A DNA stretch of 64,000 bases from an uncultured Pseudanabaenaceae cyanobacterium (GTDB taxonomy: Bacteria > Cyanobacteriota > Cyanobacteriia > Pseudanabaenales > Pseudanabaenaceae), in assembly GCA_937927915.1 (NCBI GenBank), contig CALGKB010000003.1, positions 1-64,000 of the forward strand, in the 5' to 3' direction. Shown here piece by piece: positions 19,601 to 28,438 of this stretch (its first letter is position 1; each line of letters starts with the position of its first letter). Under the pieces are notes generated by a model. It saw only the letters and a list, made by a program, of their open reading frames with translations, searched no databases and had not been told where the DNA came from. Position numbers and translations under genes: made by a program.

Positions 19601-21246
19601 TCTGAGCTAACTAACTGCATATACACTGCATAACTAGGGATAATATCTTGACTCAGTCCCAGCAACTCATATTTTTGCTCGTTCCAGCTCACCCAATCAT
19701 TTATTAAATCCCATTCCCAAATACCAATTTTATGCAGCTTCAATACCAAATTTAACTTCTCCTGGTTGTGGGCAAGGGCTAGTTCTAATTCTTTACGATC
19801 GGTAATATCAATCATGACACCAAGGATTTTTTCCGCCTGTTCATCTCTATATACTGCTTTACCCTTCGTTAAAACCCAGCGCGTTTGTCCCGTTGGCAAT
19901 ACAATGCGATAGATAATATTTAGCCCTGTTCTGCTGGCAATTGCTTTTTGAAATTCTGTTTCTACCCAAGGTAAGTCTTCTGGATGTACTCTGTCTTTCC
20001 AAGTATTGTAACAGGGTTTGGCGGTTTGGGGGTCTAAGCCCATTAAGCGGAAATGGGAATCACTCCAAATGGCATCACCAGTGGCAAAACTAAATTCCCA
20101 GCCTCCTACTTCACTAAATTCTAAAGCTAACTTTAGTCGCTCTTTGTCAATCCTTAACTCTTCTAATAACTGTGCTTTCTCGATCGCTATAGCTAGTTGT
20201 TTAACTCCTACTTTAACTAAGTCTATTTCTGCCTCTGTCCATGTATAGGACTGTGCATAGAAAGATAGACATACTGCTCCCCACACTGCATTTTTGACAA
20301 CGATCGGTACAACTAAGGTCGCTATACGATATTCTGTAGCATCTAATTTCAGGTTGGTGTCGTTGATTTGCACTACTTCTTGGTTTAAGAGTCTAGCCAC
20401 TAAGTCTTTACAGTCATCAGTAATATCAAAGTCCGCCAGAGAGGGTACTCCTTCCGCCCTAGGAGATTCGGTAATGACTATCCACTGCGATCGATCGGGG
20501 AAATACTGAATTATCTTGACATAATCAACTTCTAGTAGCCTTTGTATACTGGAAACAGTGTAGTTAAAAATCTCAGTTAGACTAGAGGCTTGATACAGCA
20601 TTTGTATAAGGTTTGCCATGATTTGATTTTGCCTGACCTGTTGCAATAGTTGTAGCTCTTTCTGCTTCCGATCGCTAACATCGCGGCAAACAACTACTAC
20701 GCCTCTCACCACAGGATGGTCTAATAAGTTGATGGTAGTAGCCTCAAAATAGCGCCACTGCCCCTGGGTATCTAGCATTCTATATTCTGGTATGTTTACA
20801 GGTACGTTGGGTTGGCTCAAAGCTGTGCTAAAGGCACGCACAATAGTTTGCAAATCCTCTGCATGAATGAAACTAAAGGCACTCCGCCCTATCACTTCTT
20901 CGCTAGTAAACCCGAGTATCCTCTGCCCACAGGGACGACAATAGGTAAAACGCCCTTCCCGATCGAGTACAACTACAATATCTTTGTAATTTTCTGTAAC
21001 CGTTCGCAAAGTGATGTCTTCTATGGCAGCTTCTATAATTTGATCAAGATCAACCATCACATCCCTAACAGTCAAAGTAGTAACTGCCTCTGGTTTGGTC
21101 GCCACAACCTGCATAATTTCCCGCGGTGAAATAAACCCAATTCTTGCCCCTGACTCCACAACTTCTACATAGCAGAGATTTTGTTCATGTAATATTTTAG
21201 CAACTGCAACCAGAGACTGCTGGGGATGGACGATCGGGTCTGTCAT
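16627..21246 (-). CDS. Giant multi-PAS/GAF sensor histidine kinase with HisKA_2 output
   Basis: A 1539-residue soluble kinase. The N-terminus (1-90) looks like part of a CBS pair, followed by about seven PAS/PAC domains (roughly 88-200, 370-490, 495-615, 620-745, 755-880, 890-1015 and 1020-1145), a GAF domain between the first two and a second GAF at 1165-1310. The output is HisKA_2/HATPase: EVHHRVKNNLQIMSSLL near 1330 carries the phospho-acceptor His, and the ATPase domain ends the protein. The second GAF lacks the bilin-attaching Cys (the segment reads LYLLEGLELKASLAGAI). No response regulator is adjacent. ATG 21246 is preferred over an in-frame TTG six bases upstream. Signals sensed are unknown. 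Confidence 0.93.
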   Translation of the reverse strand: MTDPIVHPQQSLVAVAKILHEQNLCYVEVVESGARIGFISPREIMQVVATKPEAVTTLTVRDVMVDLDQIIEAAIEDITLRTVTENYKDIVVVLDREGRFTYCRPCGQRILGFTSEEVIGRSAFSFIHAEDLQTIVRAFSTALSQPNVPVNIPEYRMLDTQGQWRYFEATTINLLDHPVVRGVVVVCRDVSDRKQKELQLLQQVRQNQIMANLIQMLYQASSLTEIFNYTVSSIQRLLEVDYVKIIQYFPDRSQWIVITESPRAEGVPSLADFDITDDCKDLVARLLNQEVVQINDTNLKLDATEYRIATLVVPIVVKNAVWGAVCLSFYAQSYTWTEAEIDLVKVGVKQLAIAIEKAQLLEELRIDKERLKLALEFSEVGGWEFSFATGDAIWSDSHFRLMGLDPQTAKPCYNTWKDRVHPEDLPWVETEFQKAIASRTGLNIIYRIVLPTGQTRWVLTKGKAVYRDEQAEKILGVMIDITDRKELELALAHNQEKLNLVLKLHKIGIWEWDLINDWVSWNEQKYELLGLSQDIIPSYAVYMQLVSSEQRAEVEERIRRCIEHQETYYHETKIITPSGEIRWLQEQGECEVKDGQVVRLLGIAQDITQRKLTEIQLIESEARYRDIVENIPGVIMHYVLDRQGREKITYVSPKSIDLFEIDATAIVENNQLFWELFSTEDRPLFHGSIIYSAQQNKQWNREYQISTPTGRIKWIQGIGTPQRQANGAVIWRMVVLDVTTRKLTELELDKEKKFNAQITQLTSAIMYLYDATNDTIQLLNTELVNILSLTPDYINILDHNLMTRLIHPQDLPNLINHWQNIVTDSVNSDKTIEFRITDRWGNWYWLLARHSVFSTSRDGRPEQILGVAVDITKQKQVEAELRDSQERFYHLAMNIPGVIMRYVIHASGTDEIIYISPGCKKIFGKTDHEVIANDRLFWTTVVTEDLPKLYSSLVNCSHKLQKWNYEWRIKLGEEEIKWLSGVGSPQQLPNGDVLWDIIILDITAQKLAEQDVKEREQMLQQLVESVSVFIYVYDLIEKRDVYVNPAVEKILGYTAAEMQSMTEEMIMELIHPDDRHLIYTAIANLPHRSDEEIFDMEYRVRDKQGNWRWLFDRSRIIARDKQGAPKQILSVATDVTKLKEAEAVLQQVNQQLEVIVAERTRALEERLQQELLLRTIMENIYQSFDLSRIFNLTLPEIRHTLHCDRVAIYKFNPDSSGTFIADSYAEGLETIVGQTCQVDTYSPQSYGVNLDNPHVLVVNDFCASTGQSLYLLEGLELKASLAGAIYVQNQLWGVLVIYEHRQTRNWQGWEVNLIQQIAIQLAMAIQRAELYHQLETELQEKNVLLKEVHHRVKNNLQIMSSLLRMQFRSAPPEVRSQLEDYQARIQAMALVHDQLYRDSNFSSINLQNYLNKLLNYLLQTFVSDATRIELQIDAHDLILPLETAIPLGLLTNELVSNCFKYAFPDRSGIVKVTLTKEEEFLVLQVEDNGIGLPPDFDIAESDSLGMQLVLTLVEQLEGTLQYQSGNGTVFTLRFPLSHA

Positions 21247-21370
21247 ACACAAATAAAGTTAGTATTTGATATTATTTTGCATTTTACGGCATTGTACTGT
21301 TAAGACGTTTAATAAAAGTATAGATTCGTTCAATATTTGCTGAGGAATACTTAATTTTTTCTTATACAGT

Positions 21371-22486
21371 CTAAAGAATTTGTGGCATTGCCGCCACTAG
21401 CTGATCGATATCTGTAGGGGTAGTATACTTCCCCAGGGTTATGCGAAATCCCCCCAGGGCTTCCTGGAGCGAAAAACCCATGGCTAACAAAGTGGGACTG
21501 GGCAAAATCTTGCCACTACTACAGGCTGACCCCGCACTGATAGCAATACCCAACTGGTCTAACTTCCGCACTATTTCTCTTCCCCCCATCCTCCGATGAC
21601 AGTAACTGAGATGATGTGGCAGGCGTTCCTCTGGCGACCCCGTTAAAATTAACTCTTCTATACTAGAGAGGGCAAGTTTGAGTTTCTGTTGCAAGTTAAA
21701 CAACCGTTTGATTTCTGTTGCCATTTCTCCCTGCAGTAATTGGGCGGCTAAACCCATCCCCCCGATCGCTGCCACTGCCTGTGTACCCGAATACAAGCCC
21801 CGCTCCTGTCCACCGCCAAACAAGTAGGGCTGTAACTCCACTCCCCCTCGGATATACAAAGCTCCTACTCCCTGGGGACCATAAAATTTATGGGCGGATA
21901 AAGACAGTAAATCTACAGGTAATTCTCTGACATCAATGGGCAGACGACCGATCGCTTGCACTGCGTCTGTGTGAAAGATCACACCACAAGAGCGACAGAT
22001 ATGACCGAGTTCTTTAATAGGCTGAATTGTCCCCACTTCGTTATGGGCATAAATGACAGATACTAAAACCGTGTCTTCTCTGATTGCCTCTTGCAAATCC
22101 TGCGGCTGTACTCTGCCATAACGATCGACTTTTAATCTGGTTACTGCCCAACCTTCTTCTTCTAACCAAGCCACAGGAGCGGCAACGGCACTGTGTTCTA
22201 CCGCCGAAATAATCACATGGCGGGGCGTTTTGTATTTTCTGGTCACCCCAAAAATGGCTAAATGATTGGCAGCGGTACCCCCCCCTGTAAACACAATTTC
22301 TTCTGCCTCTGCGCCAATTAAACTCCCAACCTGCAACCGCGCCCGCTCCACTACTAATGCCGATCGTGTCCCCCAGCTGTGAATACTAGAGGGATTCCCC
22401 CAGTGGTGAACCATTAATTCTGCCATAAATTCCCGCACCTCTGCCCGCGTGGGAGTCGTAGCACTGTAGTCTAAGTAGATACCCAT
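21371..22486 (-). CDS. Cysteine desulfurase, IscS/NifS type
   Basis: A PLP enzyme of class V aminotransferase fold that takes sulfur from cysteine as a persulfide for Fe-S clusters and thionucleosides. Landmarks: YLDYSATTPTR at the start, FTGGGTAANHLAI, the PLP lysine in SLSAHKFYGPQG and the catalytic Cys in GSACSSGKILPS with the long flexible loop of group I (IscS/NifS) enzymes, unlike SufS. ATG 22486 gives 371 residues and starts right at the conserved N-terminus; an in-frame start 39 bases upstream adds 13 unconserved residues. It is far from sufB and stands as a single gene here. Confidence 0.92.
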   Translation of the reverse strand: MGIYLDYSATTPTRAEVREFMAELMVHHWGNPSSIHSWGTRSALVVERARLQVGSLIGAEAEEIVFTGGGTAANHLAIFGVTRKYKTPRHVIISAVEHSAVAAPVAWLEEEGWAVTRLKVDRYGRVQPQDLQEAIREDTVLVSVIYAHNEVGTIQPIKELGHICRSCGVIFHTDAVQAIGRLPIDVRELPVDLLSLSAHKFYGPQGVGALYIRGGVELQPYLFGGGQERGLYSGTQAVAAIGGMGLAAQLLQGEMATEIKRLFNLQQKLKLALSSIEELILTGSPEERLPHHLSYCHRRMGGREIVRKLDQLGIAISAGSACSSGKILPSPTLLAMGFSLQEALGGFRITLGKYTTPTDIDQLVAAMPQIL

Positions 22487-22534
22487 AACGATAGAGTTGT
22501 AAAGAAAGGTAACAAGAACTGGCACTTCCTAGCC

Positions 22535-22540
22535 TATAAT
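22535..22540 (+). promoter_or_regulatory. -10 box upstream of the DUF2605/DUF2973 genes
   Basis: A perfect TATAAT lies 26 bases before ATG 22567, followed by a GGAGGAG ribosome-binding site. No matching -35 hexamer is evident. It sits in the gap between the divergent desulfurase and DUF2605 genes. Confidence 0.5.
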
Positions 22541-22566
22541 AGCTGCATAAGTTAGGAGGAGCGCCC

Positions 22567-22860
22567 ATGTCGGCAGCGGATTTACTACCCCAAGTGTTGG
22601 AACCTCTCCTGGAGGACTTTAAGTATTGGTTTGATCGCTCCCAGCAGTTTTTAAGTAGCCATCGCCTCCCTTTTCTAGAGGAATCACAACAGGCGGATTT
22701 ACTACGGCGGGTGGAAGAAACCCAAAAATCGATCGCGGCGGCGGCAACAATGTTCCAACTTTCCGAAAAAAAAGTGGCAATTGACCCTGCCCTAGTTATG
22801 GAATGGCACCAACTCCTGATGGAATGTCAAGCGGTGGCAATGCGCTATCGCCAGCAGTAA
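22567..22860 (+). CDS. DUF2605 family protein
   Basis: A 97-residue helical protein of a family found almost only in cyanobacteria: LLPQVLEPLLEDFKYWFDRS and AATMFQLSEKKVAIDPALVMEWHQLLMEC are its recognisable stretches. It has no known function. A strong ribosome-binding site (AGGAGGAG) precedes the ATG. It is followed by a DUF2973 gene, the usual neighbour of DUF2605 genes, and then menB. Confidence 0.8.
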   Translation: MSAADLLPQVLEPLLEDFKYWFDRSQQFLSSHRLPFLEESQQADLLRRVEETQKSIAAAATMFQLSEKKVAIDPALVMEWHQLLMECQAVAMRYRQQ

Positions 22861-22925
22861 CTTCGGTTATAATTTCTATTGGGTGACATAGAGCCTTTTT
22901 TGATTGTAATTTACCAATAATTGCC

Positions 22926-23192
22926 ATGTTACAAATTCTATACATTGTGGCTTTTTCCATTTTGTTGCTGTTTGCCATCGGTAACCTGGTGCGCAGTATG
23001 ATTGCTCTTTCCCATCGCCAGGTGGAAAACGTGCCCAACCCTGTACGTGCTATTCACCCTGAACTCCTCGATCGGGACGGCAACCTCACCCAGGAACCCC
23101 TGTTGGTAGTCAAGACATTGGATTTAGATGCCATGCGCTCCCGTTTAGATGCCCTCTATGAATCTTCCCCTGGGGGCGACAACAACCTATGA
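22926..23192 (+). CDS. DUF2973 family small membrane protein
   Basis: An 88-residue protein with one N-terminal membrane helix ([19 protein letters not shown]) and a cytoplasmic or lumenal tail containing [21 protein letters not shown], the DUF2973 signature of cyanobacteria. Function unknown. Its stop overlaps the menB start (ATGA), and it follows the DUF2605 gene, so the three are probably one operon; a link to membrane quinone metabolism is only a guess from position. Confidence 0.78.
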   Translation: MLQILYIVAFSILLLFAIGNLVRSMIALSHRQVENVPNPVRAIHPELLDRDGNLTQEPLLVVKTLDLDAMRSRLDALYESSPGGDNNL

Positions 23193-24016
23193 TGTGGGAG
23201 CAGGTCGGTAATTTTAGCGACATTCTCTACCACAAGCGCCCTGGCATTGCCAAGATCACCATCAACCGCCCCGAAGTCAGGAATGCCTTTCGCCCCCAGA
23301 CCATCGAGGAACTTCTCACTGCCTTCCGTGATGCTCAGTTGGATACTACGATCGGGGTAGTTCTCTTTACAGGGGCAGGTCCCAGTGCGGACGGCAAGTA
23401 TGCCTTTTGTGCAGGGGGGGACCAGAAGGTGCGGGGGGAAGGGGGCTACATGGATGCCTCTGGTACGCCACGCTTGAATGTCCTAGAGCTACAGCGCTTA
23501 ATCCGATCGATGCCCAAGGTGGTGATTGCCCTAGTAGCAGGCTATGCCATTGGGGGAGGACACGTTTTGCACGTGGTCTGTGACTTGACAATTGCTGCCG
23601 ATAACGCCATTTTTGGACAGACAGGACCGATCGTGGGCAGTTTTGACGGCGGGTTTGGCGCCAGTTACCTCGCTCGCATTGTGGGACAAAAGAAGGCACG
23701 GGAAATGTGGTATCTCTGTCGGCAGTACAACGCCCAGGAGGCACTGCAGATGGGATTGGTCAACAAGGTTGTCCCCGTAGCAGAACTGGAGGCAGAAGGG
23801 ATCAAATGGGCAGAGGAGATACTGGATAAGAGTCCCCTGGCGATTCGCTGCTTGAAGGCTGCTTTTAACGCCGATTGTGACGGTCAGGCAGGTCTGCAGG
23901 AATTGGCAGGCAACGCCACCCTTTTGTTTTATATGACAGCAGAGGCACAGGAAGGGAAAAACGCCTTTTTAGAAAAACGCAAGCCCAACTTCCGCGACTT
24001 TCCCCACTTGCCATAA
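23189..24016 (+). CDS. menB: 1,4-dihydroxy-2-naphthoyl-CoA synthase MenB
   Basis: MenB, a crotonase-fold enzyme, closes the second ring of the naphthoquinone head group by converting o-succinylbenzoyl-CoA to DHNA-CoA for phylloquinone. The 275 residues show [26 protein letters not shown], the oxyanion-hole segment [25 protein letters not shown] broken into its usual pieces, the catalytic Asp in GSFDGGFGA and the C-terminal [10 protein letters not shown]. All are diagnostic of MenB against other crotonases. Two adjacent ATGs (23189 and 23192) are possible starts. Confidence 0.96.
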   Translation: MMWEQVGNFSDILYHKRPGIAKITINRPEVRNAFRPQTIEELLTAFRDAQLDTTIGVVLFTGAGPSADGKYAFCAGGDQKVRGEGGYMDASGTPRLNVLELQRLIRSMPKVVIALVAGYAIGGGHVLHVVCDLTIAADNAIFGQTGPIVGSFDGGFGASYLARIVGQKKAREMWYLCRQYNAQEALQMGLVNKVVPVAELEAEGIKWAEEILDKSPLAIRCLKAAFNADCDGQAGLQELAGNATLLFYMTAEAQEGKNAFLEKRKPNFRDFPHLP

Positions 24017-24037
24017 AAAAATCCCCCCGCGGGGGGA
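24014..24037 (-). terminator. Rho-independent terminator of petCA
   Basis: A perfect 16-base palindrome of C-runs and G-runs at 24022-24037 is followed, on the reverse strand, by a run of seven T. It lies between the convergent menB and petA stops and fits a petA-side intrinsic terminator; on the plus strand there is no T run after the stem. Confidence 0.8.
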
Positions 24038-24058
24038 CTGCACTAGACTAAGCCAAGA

Positions 24059-25003
24059 CTAGAAGTTCATTTCTGCCGCTTGTACTTTCTCGTACTGCTT
24101 CTTCTTCAGCACCAACAAAATTTGGGTGACAATGACGGCAGCAAAGAAAGCTAGCAACCACTGAATCCGTTGGGGGTCTTGTAACACCACATGACCTTCT
24201 GCTTGACCAAAGCCGCCCACATTGGGATTCTCCGTCAGGGGTTGACCAGCTTTCACAATATCCCCCACGTGCACCAACAGAGCCGGACCGGCAGGGATAT
24301 TTTCCGTGACTGTTTCACCGCTTTCTGTTTTAATTGTTACCGCATGACCACCATAGAAGCCCTCATCCTCGTTGGCAGGAATTTCTTCAATTTTGGTGAT
24401 CATACCGCCAGCAGGGGCAGTGAATTGCACATTGTTGCTCTTTTCCCCAGTGGGATAGATTTGCCCACGCCCGCGATTACCCCCGGCATAGACAGGGTAC
24501 TTAAGGAAATGGACATTTTTATCCTTGCTGGGGTCCGGTGCCAAGACAGGGAAAATGATTTCTGGGTAGTCATCCCCAGAGATGGGACCCACTAACACAA
24601 TGTTTTCCTGGGTTTCACTGTAGGGCTGATAGTAAATATCTTTTACCTTTTCCTGCAGCTCTGGGGGAATACGGTCTTCCGGCGCAATTTTGAAGCCCTC
24701 TGGTAGGACAACCACCGCCCCCACGTTCAAGCCACCCTTGCTGCCATCCGCCAGTACCTGTTGCTTACTATGGTCATAGGGCAGCTTTACTACTGCTTCA
24801 AACACAGTGTCGGGTTTTACCGCTTGGGGCAGTTCCAGTTTGATGGGTTTGTTTGCCAAATGACAGTTAGCACAGACAATGCGCCCTGTGGCTTCGCGGG
24901 GACTTTTGTATGCCTCTTGGGCGTAGTAGGGGTAGGCGTGGACCGGTTGTGCCACACCCCAAATCATCAACACAGCGAGAACAAGACTGTATAACTTCTT
25001 CAT
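24059..25003 (-). CDS. petA: Apocytochrome f
   Basis: Cytochrome f is the c-type haem subunit of the b6f complex that passes electrons to plastocyanin or cytochrome c6. From ATG 25003 the protein has 314 residues: signal peptide [23 protein letters not shown], mature N-terminus YPYYAQEAY whose Tyr amino group is the axial haem ligand in the family, CANCH haem attachment site, the small and large lumenal domains, and a C-terminal membrane helix ([18 protein letters not shown]) with a short basic stromal tail. ATG 25003 is chosen because it begins the signal peptide and lies four bases after the petC stop; the longer open frame would overlap petC. Confidence 0.97.
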   Translation of the reverse strand: MKKLYSLVLAVLMIWGVAQPVHAYPYYAQEAYKSPREATGRIVCANCHLANKPIKLELPQAVKPDTVFEAVVKLPYDHSKQQVLADGSKGGLNVGAVVVLPEGFKIAPEDRIPPELQEKVKDIYYQPYSETQENIVLVGPISGDDYPEIIFPVLAPDPSKDKNVHFLKYPVYAGGNRGRGQIYPTGEKSNNVQFTAPAGGMITKIEEIPANEDEGFYGGHAVTIKTESGETVTENIPAGPALLVHVGDIVKAGQPLTENPNVGGFGQAEGHVVLQDPQRIQWLLAFFAAVIVTQILLVLKKKQYEKVQAAEMNF

Positions 25004-25007
25004 AGTT

Positions 25008-25547
25008 CTAGGACCACCAGGGAGCTTCATTGGTACGGAAATCGGTTTCTTTCCAGGGCAACAGTTGCACTACATCGTCGTTGACTTCTACATGGGCAAG
25101 GGCTAAGGACAGAGGAGCAGGACCGCGCACCACCTTACCCGTGCTGTCGTATTGGGAGCCGTGACAGGGACAGATGAATTTCCCCTCTGCCACATTCCAG
25201 GGCACTACGCAGCCTAAGTGAGTACATACGGCATTGAGGGCATAGCTGGCAATCTGTTTGTCATCGGTAATGACAAGATAGGTGGGGTCGCCTTTTAAGC
25301 CTTGCACCATCACCCGCTCCCCAGCTTGGTGATTGGCTAACACCTCGGAGGCTAGGACATCTTTGCCGAGGGCGTCTTTGGCGGTCTCACCGCCACCCTT
25401 GCCTCCCTTAGCGGGGGGAATAAAATACTGCACGACAGGATAGAGGGCACCCAACACTGTCACCGCCGCTGAACCCCCCACCAGGAGATTCATAAATTGC
25501 CGCCGTGCCATGCTGGGCACTTCACCGGAGATAGATGCTTGACTCAT
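25008..25547 (-). CDS. petC: Rieske iron-sulfur protein of cytochrome b6f
   Basis: A 179-residue Rieske subunit that accepts electrons from plastoquinol. An N-terminal Arg pair and membrane helix (about 20-42, Tat-type [15 protein letters not shown]) anchor it; the lumenal domain binds the [2Fe-2S] cluster through Cys108/His110 (CTHLGC) and Cys126/His129 (CPCHGS), with Cys113 and Cys128 placed for the stabilising disulfide. Flexible Gly/Lys-rich hinge GGKGGGE follows the helix. Forms the petC-petA operon with the next gene. Confidence 0.97.
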   Translation of the reverse strand: MSQASISGEVPSMARRQFMNLLVGGSAAVTVLGALYPVVQYFIPPAKGGKGGGETAKDALGKDVLASEVLANHQAGERVMVQGLKGDPTYLVITDDKQIASYALNAVCTHLGCVVPWNVAEGKFICPCHGSQYDSTGKVVRGPAPLSLALAHVEVNDDVVQLLPWKETDFRTNEAPWWS

Positions 25548-25581
25548 GGTTTCTCTCTTGGTTTGCTATAGGTCTATGTAA

Positions 25582-25599
25582 ACTTACAAAGCTGTAAGT
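25582..25599. promoter_or_regulatory. Palindrome upstream of petC (possible operator)
   Basis: ACTTACA and TGTAAGT form a perfect 7-bp inverted repeat with a 4-base centre, 35 bases upstream of the petC start codon. It may bind a dimeric regulator or form a hairpin in the 5' leader. No regulator can be named from sequence. Confidence 0.4.
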
Positions 25600-25666
25600 G
25601 TTACATTTTGTTGTGAATTTTTAACTTTTCCTATGATAGCCCCTCTGCCCCCAGATAGACGCAATA

Positions 25667-26269
25667 CTACAAAATCTTAAGAAAGTTTGCCAGGATGTAG
25701 AGGGATACTGCTACCACTGCGCTGCCGGCTATGCGGATAGGATAGTCCCGATCGGGTTTGATTTGTTTAATGCCGTAGCCCAGCAAGATGCCTGCGAGGT
25801 GGAGACCGATGGTAGAGAGCAGGAAGCCAAGGCTATAGAGGAGCGCCGAACTGCCCGCCGCCATTTCCGTGCCATGGGCGTAGCCATGCAAGAGAGCAAG
25901 GAAACCTGCTATAGAGCTACTGACGCCTAGAGGGAGGGGGGGAGCAAAGACGATCGCTAGTCCCAATAACAAGTCCGAGGCGACAATACCCACTTCAATC
26001 CCAGGGAAGGGTACACCCAGCATACCTAAGACTCCACCGATCGCCATTGTGCTGACAAATGCCAGGGGAAGAGTCCAGACTGCCCGTCCCCCCATTTGCA
26101 TTGCCCACAGACCGATCGCTACCATTGCCACGATGTGGTCTAGTCCTGTGAGGGGGTGCAACAGTCCTGCCACAAAGCCAGAGGTCCCCCCCGCGTCCAC
26201 ATGGGCATAGGCAGAGGGAGTCACAGCTATAGCCAGGGCAAGCACAAACAAAAGGATGAAGGAACGCAT
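25667..26269 (-). CDS. HupE/UreJ family membrane protein
   Basis: From ATG 26269 this gives 200 residues with an N-terminal signal peptide ending ...VTPSAYAH and six hydrophobic segments. The HPLTGLDHIVAMVAIGLWA motif near the start and LHGYAHGTE in the fourth segment, rich in His/Asp, mark HupE/UreJ proteins, proposed nickel (or cobalt) permeases. No urease or hydrogenase genes are in the window, so its metal and purpose are open. An upstream in-frame TTG at 26293 is less likely. It follows glyS closely (about 33 bases). Confidence 0.86.
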   Translation of the reverse strand: MRSFILLFVLALAIAVTPSAYAHVDAGGTSGFVAGLLHPLTGLDHIVAMVAIGLWAMQMGGRAVWTLPLAFVSTMAIGGVLGMLGVPFPGIEVGIVASDLLLGLAIVFAPPLPLGVSSSIAGFLALLHGYAHGTEMAAGSSALLYSLGFLLSTIGLHLAGILLGYGIKQIKPDRDYPIRIAGSAVVAVSLYILANFLKIL

Positions 26270-26302
26270 AGCTTTGGCGACATAGAGGAACAACGATCAA
26301 GA

Positions 26303-28402
26303 TTACACCGATCGAATGGCATTGAAGTCCGCTAGTTGACGGCTATAGTTTCTAATGTAGCCCAGCAGTCCCAGGCGATTAGCTCGTATTGCAGGGTCAT
26401 CCACCATCACCAACACCTCATCAAAGAAGTTGGCTAACTGCGGTGCCACCTGGGCAATTGCCGTCACTAGTTCCTCGTAGTTTTGCGGTTTTGGCGGCAG
26501 TTGATGTAGAGCTTGATACAGTTTAATTTCTGCCTCCTCCTGTAATTTGTCTACCTTGACCAGACTCTCTAAACTCTTGGCATTAGTGGGAATATCCCCC
26601 TGCTGCGCCAAACGGGATGCCCGATTGACAACTGCATAAATGCTGTGCAAGGTCTGATTGCGCCGCGATCGTTGTAAAAATTCTGCCCGCCCTTTCACCT
26701 CTGCCAAGTTGCTTAAACTCCACTCTGTGTAATCGGGGTCACCCACACCTAAAACTGCATCAACTAAGTCGTAATCAATTTTCTCCTGCAGGAGAGTTTC
26801 ACAGCGCTGCTGGAACCACTGCAACAGATTTTGATAAATCTCTGAGGCGCCTTTGGGGAGATTGGTATACACCCCGATCGTGTCTTTGAGCACCTGGGGC
26901 AGGTTTAATTGCAAGCCGTAATGCCAGCAGATTTGCACAATACCCTGGGCTGCCCGCCGCAGGGCAAAGGGGTCAGAGGAACCGGTGGGGATGATGCCCA
27001 AGCCAAAAATGCCCACCAAAGTATCTAAGCGATCGGCAATTGCCAAGACCTGCCCTGGCAGGGACTGGGGTAACTCATCGTTAGCGCCGCGGGGTTGGTA
27101 GTGCTCCCTAATTGCCTGGGCAACCAAAGGATGTTCACCACTGTGTAGGGCATAATCTGCCCCCATGATCCCCTGCAGTTCGGGGAATTCCTTCACCATC
27201 TGGGTCACTAGGTCTGCCTTACACAGGTATGCCGCCCGATCGGTGATTTCCCGCATTGGCTCCACGTTAGGGATTGCCGCAAACACCAACTGCACAATCC
27301 GCCGCAGGCGCTCCACTTTCTCGCCTACAGACCCCAACTGCTCCTGAAAAGTCACCTTTTTTAGCTGGGGGACGTAGGTTTCTAGGGGCACCTGCCGATC
27401 GGTGTCGTAGAAAAATTTGCCGTCTGCCAGCCTCGCCCGAATAACCCTGCCATTCCCTTGGGCAATTAGTTTAGATTTGCTGGGATCACCGTTGGAAATG
27501 GTAATAAAAAAGGGCAATAAGCGATTGGGCTGCTGTCTGTCCCAGAGGGGGAAATAGCGCTGGTGGGCAATCATTTCCGTTGTGATCACTTGGGGGGGTA
27601 ACTGCAAAAATGCGGGGTCAAATTCCCCCACAATTGCGGTGGGAAATTCCACTAAATTTACTACCTCTGCCAACAGCTCTGGCGGACTTTCTACCGTTGC
27701 TCCCATAAGGTCAGCTAACTGCTGCATTTGCCCCACAATCTGGCGCTCGCGCTCCTGCCCATCCACTAACACGCCGTTTTCTCTGAGGGCTTCTGTGTAA
27801 TCCTTGGCATGGCTTAAAACGATCGCGCCCTTGGAGAGCACCCGATGCCCGTAGGTAATTCTGTCGGCGGTTATGTCTTCCAACTGCAGGGGCAACACCT
27901 CCTCATCCCACAGAGACACCAACCAGCGAATGGGACGGGGAAACTTCAACTCCCGATTCCCCCAGCGCATTAATCTTTTGCCCTCTAATTTGAGAATCCA
28001 ACTAGCTGCCAGGGGGGGCAAAATCTCCCGCGTTGCCTTGCCACTGATCTTCTGTTTGGCAAAAACAAATTCCCCCTTGTCCGTTGTCTGGGTATAGAGG
28101 TCAGAGAGTTGTAAGCCCTTCGATCGGAGAAACCCTAGGAGGGCTTTTGTCGGCTCCCCTTGACTGTAGGCACTAGCTACGGCGGGTCCCTTGATTTCTT
28201 GCACTTGGTCCGGCTGTTGCGCAGGTAGTCCCTCCACTACAACCGCCAAACGGCGGGGAGTACCGTAAACGGCAATATGGCTGTAGTACAAGTTTTGTTC
28301 CTGCAAACTGGGGGGAATTCTATCCTGCCATTGCGCCAGCGCCTCCGCCACAAAGCTAGCGGGTAGCTCCTCTGTGCCTACCTCCAACAAATAAGTAGCC
28401 AT
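26303..28402 (-). CDS. glyS: Glycyl-tRNA synthetase beta subunit
   Basis: The 699-residue beta chain of the bacterial alpha2beta2 glycyl-tRNA synthetase, which recognises tRNA-Gly. It opens with the typical YLLEVGTEELPASFV, contains GLQ..DLYTQTTDKGEFVFA, LPFFITISNGD and the HD-type region ADRLDTLVGIFGLG ... GSSDPFALRRAAQGI, and ends with the DALR-like anticodon-binding part (NEYVLVMVDDPAIRANRLGLL-type). Full length. The alpha subunit gene glyQ is not adjacent, as usual in cyanobacteria. Confidence 0.96.
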   Translation of the reverse strand: MATYLLEVGTEELPASFVAEALAQWQDRIPPSLQEQNLYYSHIAVYGTPRRLAVVVEGLPAQQPDQVQEIKGPAVASAYSQGEPTKALLGFLRSKGLQLSDLYTQTTDKGEFVFAKQKISGKATREILPPLAASWILKLEGKRLMRWGNRELKFPRPIRWLVSLWDEEVLPLQLEDITADRITYGHRVLSKGAIVLSHAKDYTEALRENGVLVDGQERERQIVGQMQQLADLMGATVESPPELLAEVVNLVEFPTAIVGEFDPAFLQLPPQVITTEMIAHQRYFPLWDRQQPNRLLPFFITISNGDPSKSKLIAQGNGRVIRARLADGKFFYDTDRQVPLETYVPQLKKVTFQEQLGSVGEKVERLRRIVQLVFAAIPNVEPMREITDRAAYLCKADLVTQMVKEFPELQGIMGADYALHSGEHPLVAQAIREHYQPRGANDELPQSLPGQVLAIADRLDTLVGIFGLGIIPTGSSDPFALRRAAQGIVQICWHYGLQLNLPQVLKDTIGVYTNLPKGASEIYQNLLQWFQQRCETLLQEKIDYDLVDAVLGVGDPDYTEWSLSNLAEVKGRAEFLQRSRRNQTLHSIYAVVNRASRLAQQGDIPTNAKSLESLVKVDKLQEEAEIKLYQALHQLPPKPQNYEELVTAIAQVAPQLANFFDEVLVMVDDPAIRANRLGLLGYIRNYSRQLADFNAIRSV

Positions 28403-28438
28403 AGTTACAGTAGTTACATCCGATCGGGTTTGTCTAAT

